Part shown: piece by piece, positions 1-9,078 of the stretch
Layout: each line of letters begins with the position of its first letter
How positions within the stretch are numbered: the first letter of the stretch is position 1
DNA from: Chthoniobacterales bacterium
Lineage (GTDB): Bacteria; Verrucomicrobiota; Verrucomicrobiia; Chthoniobacterales; UBA6821
NCBI GenBank assembly: GCA_019747895.1
Contig: JAIEQF010000001.1
Coordinates: 24,068-88,067, forward strand
Length of the DNA: 64,000 nt
Direction of reading: 5' to 3'
Made by a program: the position numbers and the translations under genes
Notes under the pieces: model-generated
The model's database searches: none
What the model was told of the DNA's origin: nothing
The model's input: only the letters and a program-made list of their open reading frames with translations

Positions 1-758
1 CCCTTGTCGCTCTCTTGAAGAAGGTCCTCAACGGTTGTCACATTGTAGTGTGCTCCATTTCCCTCGAGCGTAGAAATGGTAAAGGTTTCTGCTGAGAGCG
101 AAACGATTTCGTTGTCTTTGAGATAAACAACATTTTTTGTATGAGCTACAATGGCACTCGCATCACTTGCCAGAAAATTTTCCCCTTCCCCAATCCCAAG
201 AACTAACGGGCTTCCGCGGCGAGCGCCAATAATCACACCAGGAAGGTCTTCATGGACCAGAGCAATCCCATAAGTTCCTTTTGCTAGGTGTAACGCTGCA
301 CGAACAGCAATGATGAGATTCTCTTCTGTTTTCTCAGTAGCAAGGTCGAATTCACGCCCAATTAAATGCGTGAGTACCTCGGTGTCTGTTTCCGAATGAA
401 AAACATGCCCCTCTTCTTTTAATTGAGTTCGTAGCTTGGCATAATTTTCAATCACGCCATTGTGAACTAAGGCTAATTTTCCAGAAGCATCCAAATGAGG
501 ATGAGCATTAGCTACGGTTACTTTTCCATGAGTTGCCCAACGAGTATGACTGATGCCGATATGTCCACCCAGCGGCTGTTCTCTTACGAGTTTGCGCAAA
601 TGATCAATACGACCTAACGATTTTCGAAGTGAAAGTTTTCCATTTTCAATCGTTGCCATTCCAGCAGAATCATAGCCGCGATATTCCAATCGGCTTAATC
701 CTTCTAAAAGAATAGGTACAGCTTCCTTCGGTCCAACATATCCAACAATTCCACACAT
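1..758 (-). CDS. glmS: Glutamine--fructose-6-phosphate aminotransferase, N-terminal part (cut by window edge)
   Basis: Reading leftward from an ATG at 758, the protein begins MCGIVGYVG, the hallmark of class II glutamine amidotransferases: after removal of Met1, Cys2 is the nucleophile that hydrolyses glutamine. About 252 codons are visible without a stop before the window edge. They include HTRWATHG, the conserved GVIENY stretch and SETDTEV, all typical of the glutaminase domain. The full enzyme (about 600 residues) carries two SIS sugar-isomerase domains that would lie outside the window. It makes glucosamine-6-phosphate, the first precursor of peptidoglycan and lipid A amino sugars. It is divergent from glgC. 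The start codon is preceded within about 10 bases by a heptamer array (769-798) in sense orientation and no Shine-Dalgarno sequence is seen. Confidence 0.95.
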   Translation of the reverse strand, partial: MCGIVGYVGPKEAVPILLEGLSRLEYRGYDSAGMATIENGKLSLRKSLGRIDHLRKLVREQPLGGHIGISHTRWATHGKVTVANAHPHLDASGKLALVHNGVIENYAKLRTQLKEEGHVFHSETDTEVLTHLIGREFDLATEKTEENLIIAVRAALHLAKGTYGIALVHEDLPGVIIGARRGSPLVLGIGEGENFLASDASAIVAHTKNVVYLKDNEIVSLSAETFTISTLEGNGAHYNVTTVEDLLQESDK

Positions 759-768
759 AAGCTCTAAG

Positions 769-798
769 GCTACAGGTTACAGGTTACAGATTACAGGC
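769..798 (-). repeat. Heptanucleotide repeat array (CCTGTAA type) in the glmS leader
   Basis: Four imperfect 7-base units of the CCTGTAA/CCTGTAG type, read on the minus strand, end about 10 bases before the glmS start codon. The same array in the same orientation relative to the gene occurs before several other genes in the window (at 24007, 44432, 56251, 57981 and 58251). Confidence 0.8.
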
Positions 799-884
799 AA
801 AAAATGCTTTTGTTTCAAGAGGCCTGGATTTTAGTTGCATTCAAACTTTTCGCAATGAAATATTCGATGTTCTCATAAAACCTA

Positions 885-2177
885 ATGGAACCAAAAATCC
901 TTTCACCACAATCTCGAACTGTTGCCGTCATTATGGGTGGTGGTGCTGGAACGCGCCTTTCTCCTCTAACTCGAGAACGAGCTAAGCCAGCAGTTCCTAT
1001 TGGTGGAAAATATCGCTTAGTCGACATTCCTATTAGCAACTGCCTGAACTCTGACATCCATGGCATTTATGTCTTAACACAATTTAATAGTCGCTCTCTT
1101 CATCGTCACATCAACGAAACTTATAAGTTCGATTCTTTTCATCGCAGTTTTGTTGAAGTTTTAGCGGCGCAGCAAACACCGAATGGATCTCAGTGGTACC
1201 AGGGCACTGCCGATGCAGTCCGTCAAAATCTTGGGACCTTTCTGGAACACGATTATGACTATTTTATTATTTTAAGCGGCGATCAACTCTATCGTATGGA
1301 TTATCAAGCTATCTTGCACGAGCATCAAGAGAGTGGCGCTGATCTTACGATTGCCTGCATTCCTGTCAATCATGCAGCGGCGCCAGGCTTTGGTATCATG
1401 GAGACAGATCCTTCCTTGCGTATTACTCGCTTTGTAGAAAAGCCAAAAGAAATTTCGACCTTAGCAGAATTAAAGATCAAACCCTCTTTGTTGAAAGAAC
1501 TTGGTGAGAAGATCGATGAAACGCTCTATTTAGCATCGATGGGAATTTATGTTTTTAATAAGCAAGTTCTGCTTGATTGTCTCGACAATCAATTTCCTGA
1601 TTTTGGAAAAAATGTCATTCCGAAGGCGATCACCACGCACGATGTGAGAGCCTTTATTTTTCGTGGCTATTGGGAAGACATAGGAACCATTCGCGCTTTT
1701 TTTGATGCTAATCTTCAACTCACAGATCCTTCTCCCTCTTACAGCTTTTATGCGCCAGGGGCTCCGATCTACACGCATTCTCATTTTTTGCCAGCTAGTA
1801 TCATTGAAGAAGCGATCGTCCGCCGTGCCATCATTTCTGATGGATGTGTGATTAATGCTGCTCACATTGAGCGTTCCGTCATTGGGATTCGAAGTATTAT
1901 TCGACCTGGCACTGTTCTCAAAAATACGATCATGATGGGGGCCGATTTTTATGAATCAGAATGCCAAAAAACATCTGAAAGCCTCTATCCTCTTGGCATT
2001 GGTGCTGACTGCCACATTGAAAATGCCATCATTGATAAAAATGCAAGGATCGGAAATAATGTAACGATCACCCCTCTTGGCAAAGAAAACGACTCCGAAG
2101 GACCTGGCTATGAGGTTAGAGATGGGATTGTTATTATTTTAAAAAATGCGATCATTCCTTCGGGGACGGTGATTTGA
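885..2177 (+). CDS. glgC: Glucose-1-phosphate adenylyltransferase (ADP-glucose pyrophosphorylase)
   Basis: 430 residues, the normal length for GlgC. The N-terminal nucleotidyltransferase motif GGGAGTRLSPLT (residues 18-29) is followed by KPAVPIGGKYRLVDIPIS and by SGDQLYRMDY, the metal- and substrate-binding segment. The C-terminal third is a left-handed beta-helix with hexapeptide-like repeats (for example CVINAAHIERSVIG). The enzyme makes ADP-glucose for glycogen synthesis and is usually the allosterically controlled step. The chosen ATG gives a compact N-terminus and lies 126 bases from the divergent glmS start. No other glycogen gene is in the window, so operon context is absent. The start has no Shine-Dalgarno sequence. 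Confidence 0.96.
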   Translation: MEPKILSPQSRTVAVIMGGGAGTRLSPLTRERAKPAVPIGGKYRLVDIPISNCLNSDIHGIYVLTQFNSRSLHRHINETYKFDSFHRSFVEVLAAQQTPNGSQWYQGTADAVRQNLGTFLEHDYDYFIILSGDQLYRMDYQAILHEHQESGADLTIACIPVNHAAAPGFGIMETDPSLRITRFVEKPKEISTLAELKIKPSLLKELGEKIDETLYLASMGIYVFNKQVLLDCLDNQFPDFGKNVIPKAITTHDVRAFIFRGYWEDIGTIRAFFDANLQLTDPSPSYSFYAPGAPIYTHSHFLPASIIEEAIVRRAIISDGCVINAAHIERSVIGIRSIIRPGTVLKNTIMMGADFYESECQKTSESLYPLGIGADCHIENAIIDKNARIGNNVTITPLGKENDSEGPGYEVRDGIVIILKNAIIPSGTVI

Positions 2178-2184
2178 AGAGAAT

Positions 2185-2262
2185 GGCCACAAAGAACACA
2201 ACGAGATCAAAGAAAGAATCTTAATTCCTAGAATTTTTTTTGTGTTCTTTATGGCTAATTCT
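2185..2262. repeat. Inverted repeat of the CAAAGAACA family (possible terminator hairpin)
   Basis: A left arm GGCCACAAAGAACACAA is mirrored about 40 bases later by TTGTGTTCTTTATGGCT, followed by CTTTTTT. The arms are built from a 9-base unit (CAAAGAACA). The position just after glgC and the T-run are compatible with transcription termination. Similar palindromes occur at 11640, 15160 and 34435. Confidence 0.6.
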
Positions 2263-2365
2263 TTTTTGAAAGAAACCAGCATTGGTAAAAATATTTCACT
2301 TTTAAAACAACAGCATCTTTTCTAATTCTTTCTTTACGTTCCTTGTGGTTAATTAAAATAATTTC

Positions 2366-2917
2366 ATGAAATACATCACCATCATCTTCCTCGTTCTTTT
2401 TTCGCTCCTCCTCTCAAGCTGTCTCTACGACAATGCTCCAAGCCAACCAGCAGCCCAAATTAATACAGCCCTCGTAGGTGTTTGGACGGCTCAAGATAAA
2501 AACGGAAAAGTCTTTGAAGTCACGGTCACTCCTGAAAGCAATCTTCTCTATCATGTGAGTTGTTGTGATAAAGATAAGAATGAAAAAGATCCTTGGCAAT
2601 TTGAAGGATGGATCTCTCGTATTGATGAGCTCAAAATACTCACGCTCTGCTCCCTTTCTGCGGACCCTCGCTATCATGGAAAATATATTTTCTTCCACTA
2701 TGAAGTAGTCGCCCCAGAAAAAAATCCCATCGACAATGTCGCTCCCAAAAGAATGCGCATCACCCAACTCTTGCTTGACGAATCAGCCCGTCATCTTGAT
2801 CCCAAGCTGCTTCGTCAAGCTATCCGTCAACGGTTAAAACAAGAGACGCTCCTTCCTTCCGAAGGTTCAGTCGTCTGGACTAAGGTTGGAAACGTTACCT
2901 GGAAGGGCGAGAATTAA
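2366..2917 (+). CDS. Hypothetical lipoprotein
   Basis: 183 residues starting with a lipoprotein signal: two-residue basic start, a long hydrophobic run, then the lipobox LLSSC with Cys19 as the likely lipidated residue. The mature part (about 165 residues) contains a CC pair near residues 71-72 (SCCDKDKNEKDPW) and no motif that I recognise. It is probably anchored in the outer membrane or the periplasmic face of the inner membrane. Its 3' end overlaps the end of the convergent gene at 2895 by 23 bases. Function unknown. Confidence 0.7.
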   Translation: MKYITIIFLVLFSLLLSSCLYDNAPSQPAAQINTALVGVWTAQDKNGKVFEVTVTPESNLLYHVSCCDKDKNEKDPWQFEGWISRIDELKILTLCSLSADPRYHGKYIFFHYEVVAPEKNPIDNVAPKRMRITQLLLDESARHLDPKLLRQAIRQRLKQETLLPSEGSVVWTKVGNVTWKGEN

Positions 2918-5510
2918 TGCCCCCCTCACTCGCAGGAGTGGCTGACCTGGCACGCCAAAGGACTGTTTGATCGCTAATAGCAGCTTCCGAAACGAGGATG
3001 CTAAATTTTACAAAAGGTGAAAGATGCGGTTGCGACATTAAGATAGCAGAGGTGCCTGCTGTTACGATACGCCAAGTAAGTGAGTTTAGACCAGAATTTC
3101 TTGGCGATGATGAGAGCCATTCTGCAAGGCTCATACCAGAGAGCGCTCTCTTGAGTTCACTTTCAGTAAAAGCCTTCAGTTTTTCAACAGTGAGTTGCTT
3201 CTCGGAATCAGCAGCATTAAAAGCAGTATCGAAATTTCTAAGAATCGTTGCGATTTGTGTAGGATCAAGTTTCGGTTCTTTTTCTAAAAAGCTTTTTAGC
3301 GTCATCTTAGCTACGGCAATGCCTCTCTGAATCGAGCCTGTCTCATCAGCAAGCGCGTCACGAGCGGTGGAGGTATTTAAAAAAGGATTGAATGAGAGAA
3401 TCGAAGAACCATCCGCTTTGATCATTTTTTGAGCCTCTGGGGAATCTGCTGGGATTTTCAGTAGCTCTTCGATGGAGTGATGCTCTGCAATAAAATAGCT
3501 ACTTGGATTGTTATAAATAGTCTCTTCTCGTGCAATGAACTCCCTTATCTCTCCGAGACGTATGGGAGTTTCTGCTGCAATATTAGCAGCAAATCGCTGA
3601 TCAAATCGTTGGAGGCCGTGACTTCCAAATTCTCTGAAGAGAGCTAATCTGATTAAATGAGTTCCATGAAGATAAGGTTGGCGATTGGCATCAGTTGGAA
3701 AAGGCGATGGTAGCTCCGCTAGAGTAATTTTGTCATTAAAGGCTGTAACCGCTTCTTCATCATGACCTGTTATGTTTTTGAGCTGAGAGAGAATATCTAA
3801 ACCAAATCTTTCTCCTGTTTCAGGACTTTCAAGATTAGTGGCGTCGAATAAGGAAGAGAGATCGGCAAGCATTTTTGTTCTCAATTCATTTCGGTTCTCG
3901 ATTGCAAAATTAGCTTCACTATCATCTGAGGCCATTGCTGCGGATGCAGTAGTAAAGTCCTTAAGAGCCTTAGCTAAATTTTCTTTTACTTGAGGGATCG
4001 CTCTTAACTCCACAGTGCAAGCATCTGCAATCTGATCATAGGCGAAAGCAGTTTGTTCTAATACTGAAGCGAGCTCAGTAAATTTTTTCACCTGCTCGCT
4101 TAAATTTTTTTGATTTTGGGGTGTTGCAAAGGGAATTTGTTCACTTCCATTTGCTGCATCCACCCTCAGTTTTTGAGCTCTTTGAAAAAGCATATCGGCA
4201 TTATTTGCTGCAACAGCGCCAGCGCTTTGATCTGATACTGTTTGAGCAAATTGAAACTCAGCATGATTTTGATGGCAGAGTTCTTGGAGTTCCTGGATAA
4301 GCTGATGAGAAGAAAATTTATTTTGTTGTGGTAAATCGTCAGCAGCTATCGAGCTGAGCGAGTCAGAAACTTGTTCTAATTGAAGCGTAGACTTCCCTAT
4401 TTTTTCCTCTGCACCTTCCGAAAAAGCTACGGCTACAATAGCATCTGAATGAGAAATAATTTGACTGGCGAAGTTGAGATCCTCTTCTGAAGCCGTTTCA
4501 GGATTCTCTCCAAGAAAGGCAAAAACGCGCTGTTTAAGTTCTAGAGCTTTTAAAACTCTAGCTTCGGGTAGTGAGGGATCAAGTTGAGTCTCTTTTGCTG
4601 TAGAAGTTCCGTTGCGAATAAAACGTTTTTCAAGAAGTCTGGAATAATAAAGTTCTTGGATATCTGAGAATTGCTTTGCATTTTTAAAAGAAAGAACACT
4701 GATAGCAAAAGTTGCCTCATCATTTATTTTTTGAAGAGCACTCTTTTTCGTGTTAGGGGATATCGCGAGTGCCGATGGGAGTCCTGCAAGCATCGTGCGT
4801 TCGAGAGTCATCTCTGCTCTTCTTTTAACTTGTTCGATCTTCTGTTTTGCTTCAGCTGCAATCGATTCTTTTTGGCTTGAATAGTTCTGTTCAAGAGAAA
4901 GCATCTCTTTATGAAGAACTGTTAATTTTTCATTTTTTCCGATGATAGAAGCGAGTCGTTGAGGATTAATCGGGTGTGTAGTTGACGCAGAAACGATGCT
5001 AATATGATGATCAGTAAGCTCGATGCTCGTTGTTGGCGAAACGCTGTTAAAGTCACCATCTTTTATTGCACCTCTCAAGGAGCCTCCTTCTGGAGGCAAC
5101 TGGACAATGCTAGTAGAGCCAGCAGCTTTTTCCACCGCAGGGTTCGAAGGACAACTAGAAATGCTAAAATAAGCTGAAATTCGATCGTCTGTTATTGATG
5201 CCATATGGTGAATGTTAACAGCTCTCCCTCCATTCTGCAATCCAGATCCCTGGTTGCTTGGCATAGCACTATCCTTCTCAACAGGAAGTATGGTGCCGCG
5301 CAAGCAATCGTCACCGGCAGGCGCCATCTCTAAGATTTCTTCCTGCCTACGATTTTTTCCAGTTTTAGTGACAGGATCTCCCTCTCCTTCCTGTTCTATA
5401 TCGAAACCATTTCGTCGTCTTCTTATTAGCTTTCTGGTCTCCACTGCCAAAAGAGGAGTAGCCACTAAAGTTAGTAATAAGGTCCAAAAGAGAATTTTTT
5501 TTACTTTCAC
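2895..5510 (-). CDS. Large secreted helical protein of unknown function
   Basis: 871 residues beginning with a clear Sec signal peptide (MKVKKILFWTLLLTLVATPLLA, cleavage after about residue 22) from a GTG start. The mature protein is rich in Ala, Glu, Lys and Leu. It looks mostly alpha-helical, with coiled-coil-like stretches around residues 195-240 (SLEQNYSSQKESIAAEAKQK). I recognise no catalytic motif and no membrane anchor beyond the signal. It resembles in size and style other orphan secreted proteins here (genes at 25846 and 40547), although I cannot align them confidently. A run of eight C/G residues sits just before the start codon. Function unknown; possibly exported to the periplasm or beyond. 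Confidence 0.7.
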   Translation of the reverse strand: MKVKKILFWTLLLTLVATPLLAVETRKLIRRRRNGFDIEQEGEGDPVTKTGKNRRQEEILEMAPAGDDCLRGTILPVEKDSAMPSNQGSGLQNGGRAVNIHHMASITDDRISAYFSISSCPSNPAVEKAAGSTSIVQLPPEGGSLRGAIKDGDFNSVSPTTSIELTDHHISIVSASTTHPINPQRLASIIGKNEKLTVLHKEMLSLEQNYSSQKESIAAEAKQKIEQVKRRAEMTLERTMLAGLPSALAISPNTKKSALQKINDEATFAISVLSFKNAKQFSDIQELYYSRLLEKRFIRNGTSTAKETQLDPSLPEARVLKALELKQRVFAFLGENPETASEEDLNFASQIISHSDAIVAVAFSEGAEEKIGKSTLQLEQVSDSLSSIAADDLPQQNKFSSHQLIQELQELCHQNHAEFQFAQTVSDQSAGAVAANNADMLFQRAQKLRVDAANGSEQIPFATPQNQKNLSEQVKKFTELASVLEQTAFAYDQIADACTVELRAIPQVKENLAKALKDFTTASAAMASDDSEANFAIENRNELRTKMLADLSSLFDATNLESPETGERFGLDILSQLKNITGHDEEAVTAFNDKITLAELPSPFPTDANRQPYLHGTHLIRLALFREFGSHGLQRFDQRFAANIAAETPIRLGEIREFIAREETIYNNPSSYFIAEHHSIEELLKIPADSPEAQKMIKADGSSILSFNPFLNTSTARDALADETGSIQRGIAVAKMTLKSFLEKEPKLDPTQIATILRNFDTAFNAADSEKQLTVEKLKAFTESELKRALSGMSLAEWLSSSPRNSGLNSLTWRIVTAGTSAILMSQPHLSPFVKFSILVSEAAISDQTVLWRARSATPASEGGINSRPSR

Positions 5511-5608
5511 TGGGGGGGGAGAGACTAGCGGTTTAGAAGATGTGAGATTTGGTGCTGACTGTTAATATACGCTAAAGCAGCTTAATCGCTACTAATTACC
5601 AACCATTT

Positions 5609-6052
5609 TTATTTTTTTGCCCACTTAATAAAGGCTTCAGGGCCTCCCGCGAGATAGTTTGAACTCTTCAACTGCTTGCCTTGAGCATCTAGCAACAGCA
5701 GCGTTGGATATCCTTGGATATTATATTTCGTTTGCAGATCACTATTTTGTTTTTTAAGAGACTCTGATTGTTCTGATAATTTTTTTCCTTGAGGAAAATC
5801 AACAAGAACCAGGACTAAATTCTTTTCGGCATAATCTTGAAATGCCTTTTGAGCAAAGACCTCTTGATCTAGCTTGATGCACCAGGGACACCAATTGCTT
5901 CCTGTAAAATCAAGAAGAACTAATTTTTTTTCTTTCGAGGCTTTTTTGAGTGCAGCTGGATAATCAGTCGTCCAGAGATCAGCAGCAGAAAGCGATACTG
6001 CGAGGAGAGCTAATGTTACAAGAAATGCAAAAAGACGTTTGGTTGTTCTCAT
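5609..6052 (-). CDS. Secreted thioredoxin-family protein
   Basis: 147 residues: a signal peptide (MRTTKRLFAFLVTLALLAVS, cleavage near ALA/SAA at about residue 23) followed by a compact thioredoxin fold. The active site is CPWC at residues 55-58 in the context TGSNWCPWC, and the cis-proline is in YPTLLLLD. This is the pattern of periplasmic thioredoxin-like oxidoreductases of the Thioredoxin_7 / DUF255-like type. It probably reduces or isomerises disulfides in the cell envelope, possibly receiving electrons from DsbD, which is encoded at 9079-11193. The exact substrate cannot be read from sequence. Confidence 0.85.
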   Translation of the reverse strand: MRTTKRLFAFLVTLALLAVSLSAADLWTTDYPAALKKASKEKKLVLLDFTGSNWCPWCIKLDQEVFAQKAFQDYAEKNLVLVLVDFPQGKKLSEQSESLKKQNSDLQTKYNIQGYPTLLLLDAQGKQLKSSNYLAGGPEAFIKWAKK

Positions 6053-6100
6053 GTTGCTGTTTTACGATGTGACAGTAGTGATTGCAACGAATTTCTTTTA

Positions 6101-6241
6101 GAGGGTGTCTTGAAAAAGGCTAAAATAGCGCATTGCGGCGTCACTCCGGTGCTCGCGTCCTCGAGTATCACTTATACACTGCGGGTCTGCGTACCTCGTT
6201 CCTGGCACTGCATCAATTTTATTCATTTTCAAGACACCCTC
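6101..6241. mobile_element. MITE-B copy 1 (141-bp inverted-repeat element)
   Basis: A 141-bp unit bounded by perfect 16-bp inverted ends, GAGGGTGTCTTGAAAA and TTTTCAAGACACCCTC. A second copy, inverted and nearly identical throughout, lies at 55051-55191. The flanks of this copy read TTA on both sides, suggesting a 3-bp target duplication. It abuts the stop codon of the gene at 6242-6721. No transposase is encoded, so this is a non-autonomous MITE-like element. Confidence 0.85.
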
Positions 6242-6721
6242 TTAGACCTTTTTCTCTTCGTTGGAAGAATTAATGCTACGAGTTCCAATCACCTTCGCAC
6301 GTGCCTGCTTGACAGCAGGAGTTTCTTTCTTAACCAAGGCAGGGCTAAAAAAAGAAATTGCACTTACTCCCCAATTGATCAAATTAATTAAAATTGCTCC
6401 CCAAAATGCTGTAGAAAAACGATCCACTTGAAAAGAGGGAAGGATTTTAGCAACCAGATAAAGTAATCCGGCATTCAGAAAGACATTGAAAAAACCGATT
6501 CTCTCTACAAAAAGTTTCACTTGAGTCGTGATGACAAGCGTATAGCAGACTCTGCTCAAGAAACCAAAAAGAAGAGCGGCCTCCAATAACGTTGTTATAG
6601 AATCATAGGTAAATCCCCTCTTCAACAAAACCGCTCCCAGCATGGCAAGAGAGAGGATCAAACAGCGCTGAAAAAAATTCAGCCATGATACTGAAGAAGG
6701 AAAATACTCAGGGTGTTTCAT
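6242..6721 (-). CDS. Phage-holin-4-type (YvlD-like) four-helix membrane protein
   Basis: 159 residues with about four hydrophobic segments: residues 14-34, 45-65, 75-95 and 105-128. The stretch FLNAGLLYLVAKILPSFQVDRFSTAFWGAILINLINW matches (in pieces) the pattern of the PF04020 family, often annotated as phage holin family 4 although most members are chromosomal membrane proteins of unknown role. The last 25 residues are a basic cytoplasmic tail unusual for the family. The gene ends exactly at MITE-B copy 1, whose flanking TTA duplication supplies the stop codon on the minus strand. It lies 15 bases downstream of ppk2 and is probably co-transcribed with it. Confidence 0.65.
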   Translation of the reverse strand: MKHPEYFPSSVSWLNFFQRCLILSLAMLGAVLLKRGFTYDSITTLLEAALLFGFLSRVCYTLVITTQVKLFVERIGFFNVFLNAGLLYLVAKILPSFQVDRFSTAFWGAILINLINWGVSAISFFSPALVKKETPAVKQARAKVIGTRSINSSNEEKKV

Positions 6722-6736
6722 AAAAGTTTTTATTAT

Positions 6737-7462
6737 TTAAGCAAGCTCCCTAGCAACAGTATCGTAAACAGTCTGCGCAAATTTGATGCGAGCATGCCAT
6801 TTGTAGTTAGCTGGAATAATCGTCCAAGGAGCAATTTTTGTGGAAGTTTTTTGAAACATGACTTCAGCTGCCTCATTGTGCTGTTTCCATTTGCGGCGAT
6901 TACGCCAATCTTCTTCATTGATTTTCCAATGCTTCAGCGGCTCTGCTTGACGTTTTTTAAAACGTCGGAGCTGTTCTTGCTTGGTAATCATCATAAAAAC
7001 CTTGATGAGAATTGCACCACCATCGCAAAGCGTTCTCTCAAAATCATTGATCTCTTGATAAGCCTGCTTCCATTCTTTGGGAGTTGCAAATTTTTCGACA
7101 CGCTCTACCAAAACGCGTCCATACCAGGAGCGATCAAAAACAGATAGATTGCCATGAGGTGGAAGCTTGTTCCAAAAACGCCAAAGATAATGATGTGCGA
7201 ACTCTTCCGTTGTCGGTTTTACAATCGAATAAACGCGTACCAAGCGAGGGTCAAGCGGCTCTGTCACACGCTTAATGGCCCCTCCCTTGCCAGCAGCATC
7301 GGGACCTTCTACGACAATAATCACGGAACGCTTACTCTCTTTGAGTTTCATTTGCAGTTGAAGCAAATTGAGATGATATTTCTCTAACTCTTGCAGATAG
7401 GTTTCTTTGCTAATCGAACAATTTTGATTGAGATCATCAAGGCTGATGAGTTTCTTGGACAT
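6737..7462 (-). CDS. ppk2: PPK2-family polyphosphate:nucleotide kinase
   Basis: 241 residues covering a single PPK2 domain. The Walker A loop is GPDAAGKGG (residues 53-61), the Walker B / lid segment is FDRSWYGR (109-116), and the sequence between them (VKPTTEEFAHHYLWRFW) is strongly conserved in the family. PPK2 enzymes use inorganic polyphosphate to phosphorylate nucleoside mono- or diphosphates. The subclass (AMP, ADP or GDP acceptor) cannot be fixed by eye. It is followed at 15 bases by the holin-like membrane gene. The ATG start gives the normal short N-terminus and has no Shine-Dalgarno sequence. Confidence 0.92.
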   Translation of the reverse strand: MSKKLISLDDLNQNCSISKETYLQELEKYHLNLLQLQMKLKESKRSVIIVVEGPDAAGKGGAIKRVTEPLDPRLVRVYSIVKPTTEEFAHHYLWRFWNKLPPHGNLSVFDRSWYGRVLVERVEKFATPKEWKQAYQEINDFERTLCDGGAILIKVFMMITKQEQLRRFKKRQAEPLKHWKINEEDWRNRRKWKQHNEAAEVMFQKTSTKIAPWTIIPANYKWHARIKFAQTVYDTVARELA

Positions 7463-7523
7463 AGATGTATTACGTTTTACCGGTTAGAGGAGCATTTGAA
7501 AAGAGCTTTTGAAAATATCATGA

Positions 7524-8519
7524 TCAAATACGGAAATGACGATTTGCAAATTGTATCATTTTTTTTCTTATTAAAAAGTTGCGTCGCTGCCGCGGAGATT
7601 GTTGATAGAATATTTCTGCGAGTTCCGGTAATTTTTCTAAGACTAAAAATTTCCAATGCTGCAAAATCGCCTCTGTGGAGACTCGCTTCGAAGCCTCTCT
7701 CCCCTGCTCCACTAGTTGTTTTCGGAATTTCGGATCTTCTTTTAGCCTGATCAACTGCGCGAGCATTTCGGAGGCAGAGTTTGCTTGGAGATAATTTTTT
7801 CCAATTTTTCCCTCCGCTGCATAACCACTCTCTTTTCCACCCACAAAGGGAACTCCAGCATGCCAAGCATTGTAGAGTTTGGTGGCCGGTTTATTGAAGT
7901 GGCCTGAGCGAGAAAAATTTCGAAGAGCAATAACCACATCAGCCGTACGATAATCATGCCAACACTCCACAGGTGGCATCTCTACATAAAGTCCAGTGCG
8001 TCGGCGCACTTGCTGAATCCACTCCAAGGAAAAAATGTCTTGATGACATTGATAGTTTTGTCCCACAAAATAGGCATTTTCAAAACGATCGCCTCGTCCA
8101 GAATCACGCGGCAGAAGACGCGGTTGAGGCCAATGGGGTACAAAGAAGGAGTCAGGAAGATAGCGCGCGCGATTTTTATTTTGAACGAGATGGAAGTGAG
8201 CAGCAGGATGAACAAAACGTTGCGTGACAATATCAACAAAAAAAACTGCTGGTGGAATAGGAAGATGCCATTCGCAATAAACTTCCAGTGAAGAGTTCAA
8301 GGCAATCACAATTCCTTGCGATGGCATGTGAGTGGCAAGCTCGCAGGCAACTCCTGCTTCATTCAAAAGAAGCCATGTCTGATAAATCCAATTTTGAGCA
8401 GAAAAAACAGGAGGGATGATTCTCTCAGCAGGAAAAGGAGCTTTTTCTTTCCATGCTTTTTCCCAGGTCGGATTAGGCAAACAACTTTTTGGAAGATAAA
8501 AAGTGACTTGGGGATTCAT
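7524..8519 (-). CDS. Glycosyltransferase-like protein (GT-B fold, family 1 style)
   Basis: 331 residues. The C-terminal half resembles GT-B glycosyltransferases: KPATKLYNAWHAGVPFVGG (sugar-nucleotide binding region, around residues 225-243), then SASEMLAQLIRL and a closing helical segment with DPKFRKQLVEQGR. No signal peptide or membrane helix is seen, so it is probably cytosolic or peripheral. Substrate unknown; a role in surface polysaccharide is an inference. MITE-A copy 1 lies 86 bases upstream of its start codon and could alter its promoter. Confidence 0.6.
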   Translation of the reverse strand: MNPQVTFYLPKSCLPNPTWEKAWKEKAPFPAERIIPPVFSAQNWIYQTWLLLNEAGVACELATHMPSQGIVIALNSSLEVYCEWHLPIPPAVFFVDIVTQRFVHPAAHFHLVQNKNRARYLPDSFFVPHWPQPRLLPRDSGRGDRFENAYFVGQNYQCHQDIFSLEWIQQVRRRTGLYVEMPPVECWHDYRTADVVIALRNFSRSGHFNKPATKLYNAWHAGVPFVGGKESGYAAEGKIGKNYLQANSASEMLAQLIRLKEDPKFRKQLVEQGREASKRVSTEAILQHWKFLVLEKLPELAEIFYQQSPRQRRNFLIRKKMIQFANRHFRI

Positions 8520-8543
8520 GGACTACGCCACTTATATTTCTAA

Positions 8544-9078
8544 TCAAATTGAATGGAAGCAAAAACTCGAAGACGAAAGCAAAATCAAAAAATAATTTTT
8601 TATATATAGTCAAATTACTTAGAAATTACAGGGAAGAACGCAGGAATTTTTAGAAAAGGCCAGGCCGAAGACCGAGCGCTATCTAAACGATAACGTGACG
8701 GGATGAGAACGCAGTCTTTTCCTAAAAAGGACAAGTCAGTTGCTTGTAAGTTCTAAGTAATTTGACTATAATGAACTGGCACCAAAATTAACAAATTACG
8801 GAACCGACTCCTCGACGCCACCTTTTGACCCCTTTTCAATCTTTCAAGGTTCAAGTAGAAAATTTTTAAGCATACCTTCCAAGAAAAACGCTTTATTTGA
8901 GCTACAATGGGCCTCTGTTAGGTGGGGTGCTGTGGTCATAGCACCCGATTGAGAAGCCACTACTTTCATCAAATCATTCAGATAATCAATCTGTTGCTAA
9001 GAATATTTTCTTCCTTCTGTATCAGTCTCTCAGGGATTTTCTCTGTAGAAAACTTCAAATTTTTCCTCATTCCGGCAG
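8544..9078. other. 535-bp intergenic region with MITE-A copy 1 and a hairpin
   Basis: Apart from MITE-A (8605-8770) this stretch holds no convincing gene. A TACAAT hexamer at about 8903-8908 resembles a -10 box and is followed by a hairpin (GGGTGCT at 8925-8931 pairing with AGCACCC at 8940-8946). That could be the start of a small RNA, but I recognise no RNA family and no clear terminator follows. Confidence 0.4.
8605..8770. mobile_element. MITE-A copy 1 (166 bp, TA-flanked)
   Basis: A 166-bp unit with perfect 20-bp inverted ends (TATAGTCAAATTACTTAGAA and its complement) and a further partial inverted repeat inside (TTTTTAGAAAAGG against CCTTTTTAGGAAAAG). Nearly identical full copies are at 11792-11957 and 60109-60274, with a truncated copy at 63863. 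The TA at each end is the target duplication, as in IS630/Tc1-mariner-type elements. No coding capacity. Confidence 0.92.

Noticed and set aside
6110..6391. Plus-strand frame starting in MITE-B copy 1
   Set aside because: Half of it is the repeat element and the rest is antisense to the holin-like gene.
8880..9050. Small RNA gene (4.5S, 6S or similar) after a TACAAT box
   Set aside because: A hairpin is present, but none of the conserved segments of known RNAs can be found and no terminator follows.
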